NCBI GenBank assembly: GCA_963824225.1
Contig: CAWGOF010000003.1
Coordinates: 1,302,001-1,366,000, forward strand
DNA: 64,000 nt
Source of the DNA: CAWGOF01 sp963824225
GTDB taxonomy: Bacteria > Acidobacteriota > Polarisedimenticolia > Polarisedimenticolales > Polarisedimenticolaceae
Direction of reading: 5' to 3'
Within the stretch, counting starts at the first letter, position 1. Each line of letters opens with the position of its first letter. A program made the position numbers and the translations under genes. The notes beneath the pieces were generated by a model. It was not told where the DNA came from, made no database searches, and saw only the letters and a program-made list of their open reading frames with translations. Below, piece by piece: positions 53,149 to 62,022 of this stretch.

Positions 53149-56043
53149 ATGCAAGGCACACGGATCGGCCACTACGTGGTGCTCGAGAAGATCGGCGCGG
53201 GCGGCATGGGCGTCGTCTATCTCGCTCGCGACGAGAAGCTCGCGCGCAACGTCGCGCTGAAGTTCATCACTCCCGCCGTCGCCGGGGACGCGCACGCGCG
53301 GGCCCGCCTGATGCGCGAGGCGCGCGCGGCCTGCGCGATCGATCACCCCAACATCGCGACGGTCCACGACGTCGGCGAGTGGGAGGGCCAGCTGTTCCTC
53401 GCCATGGGGTACTACCGGGGCGAGACGCTCAAGGACCGGATCGCCCGTGGCCCGCTCGGGATCGACGAGGCGGTCGTGATCGCCGAGCAGATCGCGGCGG
53501 GTCTCGCCGCGGCCCACGCGGCGAACGTCGTGCACCGCGACCTGAAGCCCGGAAACGTCATCCTGACGACGTCGGGCCTGGTAAAGATCCTCGACTTTGG
53601 TCTGGCCAAGCTGGTGGGCCCGTCGGTCGAGACGGCGACCGACGTCACGGGATCGGGCACGACGGTCGGCACGATGCTGTACATGGCCCCCGAGCAGGCG
53701 CGCGGCGAGGAGGTCGACGCGCGCGCCGACGTCTGGGCGTTCGGCGTCGTGCTGTGCGAGATGCTGACCGGCCGGTTGCCCTTTCCGCACGAGAGCGCCG
53801 CGGTGCTGCTCGCGGCGATCCTGACGCGGCCGCACGCGGAGCCGCGATCGGTCCGGCCGGAGATCCCGTCCGAGCTCGACCGGCTGATCGCGCGCTGCCT
53901 GGTGAAGGAGCCGGCCAAGCGAACGTTGACCGCGAACGAGGCCGCGCGGCTCTTGGCCGAGTATCGCGGCGCGGCTGCTGCTCGCCCGGCGCACGGAGCT
54001 CGTCGGCGCAAGTACTGGCTCGCGACGGCCGCCGTTCTCGTCGCCACAGCTCTCGCCACACCGCTGTTCCTGCGTGCATCGCATCGTCGGTGGGCCACAC
54101 GGACGGCGCTCCCCGAGATCCAGCGCCTCGCCGCGGAGCAAGAGAACGCGGCGGCGCTCGACCTCGCAGCCGAAGCCGAGCGCTACCTCCCGGGCGACGC
54201 GACGCTCGCCGCGATCCTGCCGATGATCGCCCGTCCGCTGTCGATCGAGAGCGACCCTGCCGGAGCGCGGATCTCGTACCACGAGTACGGAAAGGACCGT
54301 GCGTGGCGCCCGCTCGGGACGACGCCGATCCGCGACGGGCGGCTGCCGCTCGGCTGGCTGCGAGTCCGGGCCGAGAAGGACGGCTTCGATGCGGCCGAGG
54401 ACACCGTGGGCAACATCGTCGGCCCGGGCGGAGTCACGACCGCGCGGTTCGAGCTCGCGCCCTCCGGGAGCGCTCCCGCCGGAATGGTGCGTGCGGTCGG
54501 GACCGACGACCCGTACTCGGTCTACGTCCTGGGCCTCCAGCAGCCGGGCGTCACGCTCGACTCGTTCTGGATCGATCGCCAGGAGGTGACGAACCGGCAG
54601 TACAAGGCGTTCGTCGATGCGAACGGGTACGCGCGGCGCGAGCTGTGGCAGCATCCGTTCGTCCGCGACGGCCGCGAGATCTCGTGGGACGAAGCGATCG
54701 CGTTGTTCCACGACGCGACGGGGCGCCCGGGCCCCGCCGCATGGGAGCTCGGCACGTACCCCGAGGGTCAGAACGATCTGCCGGTCACGGGCGTCAGCTG
54801 GTACGAGGCTGTCGCCTATGCCGCGTTCGCGGGCCACAGCCTTCCGACCGTGTACCACTGGACTTGGGTCGCGACGCAGCCGCTGGTCGGCTGGGTCATC
54901 CCGCTCGCCAACTTCAATGCTCGGGCTCTCGTGTCGGCCGGGACCGCGACGGCCGTTCATCGGTTCGGCGCGGTCAACCTCGCGGGGAACGCCAAGGAGT
55001 GGTGTCTCAACGAGTCGACCGGCGGCAAGCGGTACATCCTCGGCGGCGGGTTCGACGAGCCGCCGTACATGTTCAGAGACGCCGATGCGCGCTCGCCGTT
55101 CGAACGCTCGGCGAACTTCGGCTTCCGGACGATGAAGCTCGATCCTGGAGACCGATCGGGCACAGCCCACGCCGGACCGATCTTCGGACCGTCGCGAGAC
55201 TACGTGGTCGAGAAGCCGGTGAGCGATCCGATCTTCGACGCCTACCGGAGGATGTACTCGTACGATCCCACGGATCTCGCCGCGACCGTCGAGCCGGAGG
55301 CCTCGACGAGCCCGGACTGGAGAATCGAGAAGGTCACGTTTGCCGCCGCCTATCCCGACGAGCGCGTGATCGTGCACCTGTTCCTCCCTACGCGCGCGAC
55401 GCCGCCGTACCAGACCGTCGTCTTCGTACCGCCGGCGAACGCATGGGACCAGCGATCGAGCGATGCGGTGCGCGCGAACCCGAGCTTCGCGTACTTGATG
55501 CGCAGCGGACGCGCCGTGGCGCTCCCGATCTACCGGGGGACGTTCGAGCGCGGCACGGACGACTTCCGCTCCGACTTCAAGAAGAACACGAGCCGCTGGC
55601 GCGACCACGTGATCGAGCTGTCGAAAGATTTTCGGCGGACCGTGGACTACCTGATGACGAGGTCCGACCTCGATCGTGATCGATTCGGGTTTCTCGGAAT
55701 CAGTCGGGGTGCGTCGCTTGCTCCGATGCTGCTGTCGCTGGAGCCGCGCGTTCGGGCCGCGGCGCTGTGGATCCCCGGCCTGTACCTCGAGCCCGTGCCG
55801 GCGGAGGCCGACGCGATCCACTTCGTGACGCGGATGAAGACCCCGGCGCTCATGCTGAGCGGCCGCTACGACTACAACTTCCCCGAGGACACCTCCTCGC
55901 GCCCGTTCTTCGACCTCCTCGGAACACCGGCCCAGGACAAGCGCCGTGTGGTCTACGACACGGGCCACAACCTGCCGTTCGCTGACGCGGTCAAGCAGAC
56001 GCTCGACTGGTTCGACCGGTATCTCGGGCCGGTACAACGATGA
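53149..56043 (+). CDS. Ser/Thr kinase / formylglycine-generating-enzyme / alpha-beta hydrolase fusion
   Basis: 964 residues. The kinase domain (about 8-265) has IGAGGMGVVYLARD, VALKFI, VHRDLKPGNV and LDFGLAKL. A membrane helix lies near 284-305 (WLATAAVLVATALATPLFL). Then comes a PEGA-like segment and a SUMF1/FGE-like domain (about 440-660: FWIDRQEVTNRQYKAF, DLPVTGVSWYEAVAYAAF, NLAGNAKEWCLNES, FGFRTMKL). The C-terminal part is an alpha/beta hydrolase with GISRGAS (nucleophile), LSGRYDYNF (Asp) and DTGHNLPF (His). The kinase faces the cytosol; the last two domains are probably outside. It ends in a 4-nt overlap with the thioesterase gene. The specific substrates are unknown. Confidence 0.9.
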   Translation: MQGTRIGHYVVLEKIGAGGMGVVYLARDEKLARNVALKFITPAVAGDAHARARLMREARAACAIDHPNIATVHDVGEWEGQLFLAMGYYRGETLKDRIARGPLGIDEAVVIAEQIAAGLAAAHAANVVHRDLKPGNVILTTSGLVKILDFGLAKLVGPSVETATDVTGSGTTVGTMLYMAPEQARGEEVDARADVWAFGVVLCEMLTGRLPFPHESAAVLLAAILTRPHAEPRSVRPEIPSELDRLIARCLVKEPAKRTLTANEAARLLAEYRGAAAARPAHGARRRKYWLATAAVLVATALATPLFLRASHRRWATRTALPEIQRLAAEQENAAALDLAAEAERYLPGDATLAAILPMIARPLSIESDPAGARISYHEYGKDRAWRPLGTTPIRDGRLPLGWLRVRAEKDGFDAAEDTVGNIVGPGGVTTARFELAPSGSAPAGMVRAVGTDDPYSVYVLGLQQPGVTLDSFWIDRQEVTNRQYKAFVDANGYARRELWQHPFVRDGREISWDEAIALFHDATGRPGPAAWELGTYPEGQNDLPVTGVSWYEAVAYAAFAGHSLPTVYHWTWVATQPLVGWVIPLANFNARALVSAGTATAVHRFGAVNLAGNAKEWCLNESTGGKRYILGGGFDEPPYMFRDADARSPFERSANFGFRTMKLDPGDRSGTAHAGPIFGPSRDYVVEKPVSDPIFDAYRRMYSYDPTDLAATVEPEASTSPDWRIEKVTFAAAYPDERVIVHLFLPTRATPPYQTVVFVPPANAWDQRSSDAVRANPSFAYLMRSGRAVALPIYRGTFERGTDDFRSDFKKNTSRWRDHVIELSKDFRRTVDYLMTRSDLDRDRFGFLGISRGASLAPMLLSLEPRVRAAALWIPGLYLEPVPAEADAIHFVTRMKTPALMLSGRYDYNFPEDTSSRPFFDLLGTPAQDKRRVVYDTGHNLPFADAVKQTLDWFDRYLGPVQR

Positions 56044-56474
56044 GCGACGCGGAGCATTACCGGAAGCTCGAGCGGATGTACGTCACGGCGCCGGTCTCGC
56101 GGTGGTTCGGCGTGTCGATCACGATCGAGGACGGCCAGGCCGAGGTGCGGCTCCCCGTGCGCCCGGAGTTCCTTCACGCGGCGCACGCGGTCCACGGCTC
56201 GGTGTACTTCCGCGTGCTCGACGACGCGGCGTTCTTCGCCGTGAACTCGCGCGTCCGCGACGTGTTCGTGCTCACGGTGTCGTTCACCGTGCATTTCGCC
56301 CGGCCGGTGTCTGAGGGCGAGCTGCGGGCGGTCGGCCGCGTTCTGCACGGCGGCGGGCGCCTGTTCCTGGCCGAGTCGGATCTGCTCGACGCCGACGGCC
56401 AGCTGCTCGGTCACGGCAGCGGCGTGTTCTCGCGCAGCTCGATCGCCCTCGAGCCGAGCGTCGGGTACACCTGA
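56040..56474 (+). CDS. PaaI-family hotdog thioesterase
   Basis: 144 residues, start overlapping the fusion-protein stop (ATGA). The hotdog fold pattern is HAAHAVHGSVYFRVLDDAAFFAVNS, followed by VLTVSFTVHFARPVSEGELRAVGRV and LFLAESDLLDADGQLLGHGSGVF. Members hydrolyse acyl-CoA thioesters. Coupling to the kinase/FGE/hydrolase gene is unusual and unexplained. Confidence 0.85.
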   Translation: MSDAEHYRKLERMYVTAPVSRWFGVSITIEDGQAEVRLPVRPEFLHAAHAVHGSVYFRVLDDAAFFAVNSRVRDVFVLTVSFTVHFARPVSEGELRAVGRVLHGGGRLFLAESDLLDADGQLLGHGSGVFSRSSIALEPSVGYT

Positions 56475-56488
56475 CAACCGGGGCGACG

Positions 56489-58618
56489 CTACCGGCGCAG
56501 CGTGCCCGGATCGTCGTGGTTCCCCCCCGGACCGTGGCCCTGCCCTCCGCCTTGACCCTCTCCGGGCTCGGGCCCGGTCTGCAGGTCGCACCTCTCGCCG
56601 CCTCGCAGCTCGCAGTACGCCTCGCACAGGCGCGGAAACGCCGCGAGCGGCCCGTGGACCTCGGCCTCGTCGAGCGCGGCCTGCGCCGCGACGGTGTCGA
56701 GCTCGGCGCAGCCGCCGAAGAACTTGCACTCGTTGACCCGCCCGATCCCGCGCTGGACCAGACCCTTGACCTCGGCGAGCGTCGGGCGCGGGGCGAGGAA
56801 CGCCGGCCCGAGCTGCAACAGCGCGCTCAGCGGCGGCTTGCAGTCGATCAGCGCCTCCTCGATGTCGTGGTCCGCCTCGAGGCACTGGTCGCGCTTCTCC
56901 ATCAGCTTGTTGAACACCGACTCGTCGGGCTTCCCGAACTTGTCGGCGATCTGCTTGAGGAGCCGCGTGATCACGTTCAGCGGGTTCTTCACGCTCGTGC
57001 CCGCCGCCGCGCCACCGCCGACCACGGCGCCGACCGTCGCGTCCTTCGTGTCCGCGGTGAAGTGGTTGATCACCGTGGTCGCGATGTGGGCGAACGTTCC
57101 GATCCCCTGTGCGGTCTTGAGCGCCACGTCGACCTCGGGCGGCCGCAGGATCGCGCACAGCACGGGACCCGTGCTCTCGATCGACCGGCTGACCATCCGC
57201 GCCTCGGTGTTGCGCAGCGTCGCCGTCTCGTTGCGGCAGATCGCGTCGAGGTCGTGGACCAGGTCCACGGGCAGCGCGTCGAGCGCCTGCCGGATCAGAC
57301 CCAGCCATCCGGCCTCGCCGCTCCGCGCATCGGCCGGTGTGACCGCGTCGAGCACGCGCGCGAGGCCGTACAGCACGATCGGCGGCGAACCGTCGACCAC
57401 GAGCTGCTCGACCAGCCCCGTCTCGAGCGTCCGGATCGGCAGGCCCGGCGCCTCGGCGCAGGCCACGACCTGCGCGAAGCGCGCGCCCTCGCGCAGATCG
57501 GCCAGGAGCGCGCGCAGCTCGCCGCGGAACTGGTGACATGCGCTCGCGGCGTCGCACCCGTTGCCGACCCACGCGTCGTACCCCTCGCGCAAGCGCACGA
57601 TGAGATCGAGGAACGATCCGACCTGCTCGCGCACGAAATCGAGCAGGCGCACGAGATCGTCGACCGACACCTGGCGGAACGTCTCGCGCAGCTCGGGGAA
57701 GCTCGGAACGCGCGACGAGAGCGACGACAGGCTGGACGACAGGTCGTCGATCAGCGCCGAGATCTGATCCACGACGTCGATGTTCAGGATGTCGCCATCG
57801 GTCGCCTGCGTCGAAGCACCCACGGTCGGCCCTTCGAGGATCGCGCGCGTGCCCGCCGCATCGGCCTCGAGCAACCGCTCGAGCAGGCGGAACCGCGCCT
57901 CGTCGAGCCGGGCGAGCGAATCGACGAGCAGCGCCCGCTCCGGGTCGAGCTCGGCCAGGCGCTCGAGCGCGCGCAGGTCGCCGAGCGCGGCGCCGTCCTT
58001 GGCGACGGCCGCGGGTAGCCCCGGGACCGGGGCCGCGAGCGCGAGGCGCAGATCGTCGTGCACAGCGCGGCACACGGCGTCGGTCGCAATCGTCTCCGAG
58101 CGCGCGGACGCCAGGACGATGCCACCGTCGAGCCGGAACCGGATGCCGTCCCGTGTCGAGATCTCGCCGTCCAGGTACACCGACGCCGGACAGTCCACGA
58201 CGCCCGAGCCGCGGAGCACGGCGCTCGCCGTCAGGCGACCGCGGCCGTGGAACGCCTGCGTCGCTTCGCGCGTCGCGAGCTCGCTCAGGCATTCGGCATC
58301 GTGGTGCCGCGGAGCGGGACCCGGCAGGTCGGGGCAGTAGCGCAGGAGCACCGACGCGTCCGACCGATAGAGGACGCACGAGCCATCGCCCACGGGCGTG
58401 CAGCCACCGCTCGCGCCCGGCTCGGGCTCGATGAGCAAGATGCCGCCCGTCGTCGCGACGACGAGCGGGCCTGCCGGATCCTCGTCGCGGACGCACAGCG
58501 GCGCGCGACGGTCCGGCACGGGAAGACCGGTGTCGCCGTGCGGAGCGCAGGGCGGGACGTCGGCGAACGAAGATGCAACGAGCGAGAATGCGGCGACAGA
58601 CAGGACGACGGTCTTCAT
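56489..58618 (-). CDS. Large secreted protein of unknown function
   Basis: 709 residues from the ATG at 58618, with a signal peptide (VVLSVAAFSLVASSFADV). The first 200 residues are Cys-rich and beta-like (PPCAPHGDTGLPVPDRRAPLCVRDED; SVLLRYCPDLPGPAP). The middle is long and helical (DQISALIDDLSSSLSSLSSRVPSFPEL). A Gly/Ala segment (VVGGGAAAGTSVKNPLNVI) precedes a C-terminal helical region and a Gly/His-rich tail. No catalytic motif or family is recognised. It is convergent with the thioesterase. Confidence 0.65.
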   Translation of the reverse strand: MKTVVLSVAAFSLVASSFADVPPCAPHGDTGLPVPDRRAPLCVRDEDPAGPLVVATTGGILLIEPEPGASGGCTPVGDGSCVLYRSDASVLLRYCPDLPGPAPRHHDAECLSELATREATQAFHGRGRLTASAVLRGSGVVDCPASVYLDGEISTRDGIRFRLDGGIVLASARSETIATDAVCRAVHDDLRLALAAPVPGLPAAVAKDGAALGDLRALERLAELDPERALLVDSLARLDEARFRLLERLLEADAAGTRAILEGPTVGASTQATDGDILNIDVVDQISALIDDLSSSLSSLSSRVPSFPELRETFRQVSVDDLVRLLDFVREQVGSFLDLIVRLREGYDAWVGNGCDAASACHQFRGELRALLADLREGARFAQVVACAEAPGLPIRTLETGLVEQLVVDGSPPIVLYGLARVLDAVTPADARSGEAGWLGLIRQALDALPVDLVHDLDAICRNETATLRNTEARMVSRSIESTGPVLCAILRPPEVDVALKTAQGIGTFAHIATTVINHFTADTKDATVGAVVGGGAAAGTSVKNPLNVITRLLKQIADKFGKPDESVFNKLMEKRDQCLEADHDIEEALIDCKPPLSALLQLGPAFLAPRPTLAEVKGLVQRGIGRVNECKFFGGCAELDTVAAQAALDEAEVHGPLAAFPRLCEAYCELRGGERCDLQTGPEPGEGQGGGQGHGPGGNHDDPGTLRR

Positions 58619-58745
58619 GGACACCCCCGATCTTTCATAGCATCTACCCCAGACCGCCGCGCCGATCAAGCTGGAAGATGGCGACCGACCGCGAAGACCC
58701 GGACGTCTTGTAGTCGGGTATCCTTAGAACGCACGGGGGAGTTTC

Positions 58746-61010
58746 ATGCGGGCCCACCGTTTTCTGTCCTACCTGTTGCCGCTGAGCCTGGCCGCCTGGG
58801 GTTCTCCGGCCGCCCGCTCCGCCACGCTGCCCTCCGGGTTTGCCGAGACCCATGTCGCCTTCCTCTTGGGTCCCGGCTCCTTCGCCTTCGACCCCGAGGG
58901 GCGCATCTGGATCACGCAGCACACGGGATCGAGCCAGGCCTACGTCTGGGTCCACCAGAACGGCCAGCTCACGCTGGCCCTGACGCTCTCGGTCGCGTTC
59001 GACGTCGAACGCGGCCCGCACACGATCGAGGTCGATCCCGATTTCCTCACGAACCATCACGTCTGGATCTACTACACGAGCGCCGGTCCGCCGCCCCACA
59101 ACCGGTTGTCGCGCTTTACGTTCTCCAACGGCGTGCTGGGCGACGAGCTCGTCGTGATCCGGGGCCCCGACACGCAGAGCGGCAACCACAACGGCGGATG
59201 TCTCGCGTTCGGTGCGGACAAGACCCTGTACCTCGGGATGGGTGAGGATCTGGGAGGAACTCCGTTCGCGCAGAATCCGAACAATCTGCGCGGCAAGGTC
59301 CTGCGTATCAACCGCGATGGCTCGGCCGTCGCCGACAACCCGTGGGTCTCGGGCGGCGGCGATCCACGCGTGTGGGCGATGGGGTTCCGGAACCCGTTCC
59401 GCTGCCGCATGCAGCCGGGGCCCGACAACCTGTTCATCGGAGATGTGGGTTCATTCCGCTGGGAGGAGATCAACGTGGGGATTCGTGGCGGCAACTTCGG
59501 CTGGCAGACGGTCGAGGGTTACACGAACCCCGGTGTGGCCGGGATGGTCTATCCGATCTATGCCTACAACAGCCGCCTCCCGGATGAAACAGGGGGTGCG
59601 ATCATCGCCGGCGATTTCGCCAAGTCCGGGGACTTCGCGCCGGAGTACGAGGGCAACTTCTTCTTCGCCGACTGGGTACGGGACGAGCTGCACCGGATGG
59701 TGCTCGACGACAACCTGCAACCGACCTCCGTCTCCCGCTTCGCCACGAACGTGCCACGGCCCACCGAGGTCCGCTTCGGGCCCGATGGCGCCCTGTACTA
59801 CAACTCCCGCTCGGGGTTCGGCGGGGTCCAGGGGATCTGGCGCATCGCGTACGTCGGCGGATCGAACCGCCAGCCGGTCGCCGCGAGCGTGGCCTCTCCC
59901 GACAGCGGCGCTGCGCCGCTGAGCGTCGTGCTCGACGCAACGGGCTCGTCCGATCCGGATCAGGATCCACTCGCCTACGCCTGGGATCTCGGCGACGGCG
60001 GTACGAGCCCGGATCCGCTGGTCGGCCACACGTACCCACAGGGTGTGTATACCGCTCGCGTGAACGTGACGGATGACGGAGGGCTCTCGGCGCTCGGTCC
60101 ACCGCTGCGCATCGTGTCGGGCAACCGCCGTCCGACGGCGGTCTTGGTCACGCCCGCATCCGGAGCGACGTACAACGCGGGCGGCACGATCCAGTACTCG
60201 GGCACTGCCAGCGACCCCGAGGAGGGCAACCTCGCCTGCTCGAGGTTCACATGGCAAGTTCTGTTCCATCACAATGATCACGTGCACCCGTATCTCGGCC
60301 CGATCCAGGGCGCGTGCAACGGCAGCTTCGTCACGGCCACGCGCGGCGAGACGGAGACCACCGTCTGGTACGAGGTGCGGCTGACCGTCGAGGACTCGGG
60401 ACAGCCGATCGGCACGACGGGCACGCTGACCGCGAGCTCGTCGGTCGACGTGCATCCGAACCTGGCGACGATCCAGCTCGCGACGACGCCCCGGACGGAT
60501 CTTCAGGTCGAGATGGACTACACGTCGGCAACGGCGCCCGTTTCGACGCCGAGCGTCGTCGGCCAGATCCGCGCGATCGGCGCGCCGGACGAGCAAGTCG
60601 CGGCCGGGCGCACGTGGACGTGGCTCACCTGGTCGGACGGCGGAGCGCGCGAGCACGAGATCTCGACGCCCGCGGGTACGGCGACGCGCACGGCGACGTT
60701 CGGCTGCAACGTGATCGCCGAGGCGAACCATCTGTCCGTCCGGGTGGTGAACGGCAGCCAGTTGCGCCTGACTTGGGATCCGGTGGTCGACTCCTGCCTG
60801 ACCACCACCGCCCCGAGGTACCGGATCTACTCGGCGCCGACGCCACGCCCGACGGTGAAGCCCGGCCAGTTCCCGACCGATCCCGCGTTCACTCTCGTCG
60901 GCAGCACGAGCAACACGACGATCGACTACATGCCGGTCGCCGGGAGCGAGTACTTCCTCGTCGTCGCCGTCGGTACCGACGGCAAGCCCGGAGAATCGGG
61001 CTCGTACTGA
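58746..61010 (+). CDS. Soluble sugar-dehydrogenase-like (PQQ-type) beta-propeller with PKD domain, secreted
   Basis: 754 residues with a signal peptide. The N-terminal part is the six-bladed GSDH-like propeller of glucose/sorbosone dehydrogenases: GSFAFDPEGRIWITQHTG, HNGGCLAFGADKTLYLGMGED, GFRNPFRCRMQPG, IGDVGSFRWEEINVGIRGGNFGW and FADWVRDELHRMVLDD. A PKD domain follows (PLSVVLDATGSSDPDQDPLAYAWDLGDGG), then a second Ig-like region and a C-terminal fibronectin-like segment. It is probably an extracellular sugar oxidase or carbohydrate-binding protein. The start follows GGGGGAG. Confidence 0.85.
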   Translation: MRAHRFLSYLLPLSLAAWGSPAARSATLPSGFAETHVAFLLGPGSFAFDPEGRIWITQHTGSSQAYVWVHQNGQLTLALTLSVAFDVERGPHTIEVDPDFLTNHHVWIYYTSAGPPPHNRLSRFTFSNGVLGDELVVIRGPDTQSGNHNGGCLAFGADKTLYLGMGEDLGGTPFAQNPNNLRGKVLRINRDGSAVADNPWVSGGGDPRVWAMGFRNPFRCRMQPGPDNLFIGDVGSFRWEEINVGIRGGNFGWQTVEGYTNPGVAGMVYPIYAYNSRLPDETGGAIIAGDFAKSGDFAPEYEGNFFFADWVRDELHRMVLDDNLQPTSVSRFATNVPRPTEVRFGPDGALYYNSRSGFGGVQGIWRIAYVGGSNRQPVAASVASPDSGAAPLSVVLDATGSSDPDQDPLAYAWDLGDGGTSPDPLVGHTYPQGVYTARVNVTDDGGLSALGPPLRIVSGNRRPTAVLVTPASGATYNAGGTIQYSGTASDPEEGNLACSRFTWQVLFHHNDHVHPYLGPIQGACNGSFVTATRGETETTVWYEVRLTVEDSGQPIGTTGTLTASSSVDVHPNLATIQLATTPRTDLQVEMDYTSATAPVSTPSVVGQIRAIGAPDEQVAAGRTWTWLTWSDGGAREHEISTPAGTATRTATFGCNVIAEANHLSVRVVNGSQLRLTWDPVVDSCLTTTAPRYRIYSAPTPRPTVKPGQFPTDPAFTLVGSTSNTTIDYMPVAGSEYFLVVAVGTDGKPGESGSY

Positions 61011-61092
61011 CGCTGGCCCAGGGAGTACCCGGGTCGCGGTCCCGCCGCAATCGATCGGGCACGAGGTCCGGGGGAGCGGTAGACTCTCCCGC

Positions 61093-61455
61093 GTGGACGC
61101 CCCGCGCGAGCTCCTGGAGATCGACCCGTCGAGGCTGCGCCTCCTGCGGGCGATCGTGGAGTACGTCCAGGATGTCCACCACAACATCGACCCCGACCGG
61201 TTCCGGATCGACGAGGCGCGACTCTGCGCGATGCTCGGACAGCTCGAGCCGCAGGGTCTCGACACGCTGCGGATCAGCGTGACGTACCAGGACTTCCTGT
61301 TCCTCGAGATGATGATCGACGCGGCGGCGAGGTACTCGCACCGCCGCGACGTCCACTCGTTGAACGAGGTGGATGACAAGGACTTCTCCGACCTTCAGCG
61401 CTGGCTGGCGCGCGAGGAGGATCATCTGTTCCGCCAGCGGCCGACGATCCACTAG
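61093..61455 (+). CDS. Small hypothetical protein
   Basis: 120 residues, GTG start. It is helical, with DPSRLRLLRAIVEYVQDVHHNIDPDRFRIDEARLCAMLGQL, then SVTYQDFLFLEMMIDAAARYSHRRDVHSLNEVDD. It has no signal peptide, membrane segment or known motif. A ribosome binding site (GGGGGAGCGG) lies upstream. No partner is evident. The codon pattern looks like that of true genes in the window. Confidence 0.6.
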   Translation: MDAPRELLEIDPSRLRLLRAIVEYVQDVHHNIDPDRFRIDEARLCAMLGQLEPQGLDTLRISVTYQDFLFLEMMIDAAARYSHRRDVHSLNEVDDKDFSDLQRWLAREEDHLFRQRPTIH

Positions 61456-61619
61456 CCTCCCGACGCACGCTCGAAGTACTGCACCGGTATTCTCCGGATG
61501 CGCACGATCTGCCGTCGTGCCCGAGTCACATGCCTCGGGTATTCATTCGATGGCACGCGCATGACGCCGAGGTCAAGATGGGTCGATGAGCTTCAGGGGG
61601 CACACCAAGGAGTTCGCAC
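61456..61619. other. Intergenic region before the 110-residue gene
   Basis: No coding signal is seen. A TGGCACG at 61553 looks like a sigma-54 -24 box but has no TTGC at the right distance. GGAG at 61609 is the ribosome binding site of the next gene. Confidence 0.4.
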
Positions 61620-61952
61620 ATGGCAAACGCGCGAAGCAAGATGCAGGACGACCCTGCCGTCGACCCGATGGACGAGGACGCCTACTGGCGTGACAACTTC
61701 GAGACCCGCGACTACCACGAAGCGAATCGTCCGTACTCGGACTACGCCCCGGCCTATCGGTACGGCTGGGAATCGTTCGGCCGGTACCGCGGCAAGTCGT
61801 GGGACCAGGTCGAAGGCGATCTGGGCCGTGGCTGGGAGCGTGCCAAGGGCGAGTCCAAGCTCGCTTGGGAGAAGGCCAAGCACGCGGTGCGCGACGCCTG
61901 GCACCGTGTCGAGCGAGCGATCCCCGGAGACTTCGACAAGGATGGTCGATAG
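61620..61952 (+). CDS. Conserved small acidic/basic helical protein
   Basis: 110 residues. It has the pattern DEDAYWRDNFETRDYHEANRPYSDYAPAYRYGWESFGRYRGKSWDQVEGDLGRGWERAKGESKLAWEKAKHAVRDAWHRVERAI. This resembles a widespread family of uncharacterised small proteins (YWR...Y..YAPAYR, then WDQVE...W...G.SKL.W..AK.A.RDAWHR). The function is unknown, possibly stress related. It has no signal peptide. The first 16 residues vary. Confidence 0.75.
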   Translation: MANARSKMQDDPAVDPMDEDAYWRDNFETRDYHEANRPYSDYAPAYRYGWESFGRYRGKSWDQVEGDLGRGWERAKGESKLAWEKAKHAVRDAWHRVERAIPGDFDKDGR

Positions 61953-62022
61953 TCGATAGCCCGGTCACGGAGCGGAACGGGTCGTAGGTAACCGACCCGT
62001 TCCGCGATTCCCCGACTCCCGT

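Noticed and set aside
61553..61569. Sigma-54 promoter before the 110-residue gene
   Set aside because: The -24 half is good, but TTGC is absent at the required distance.
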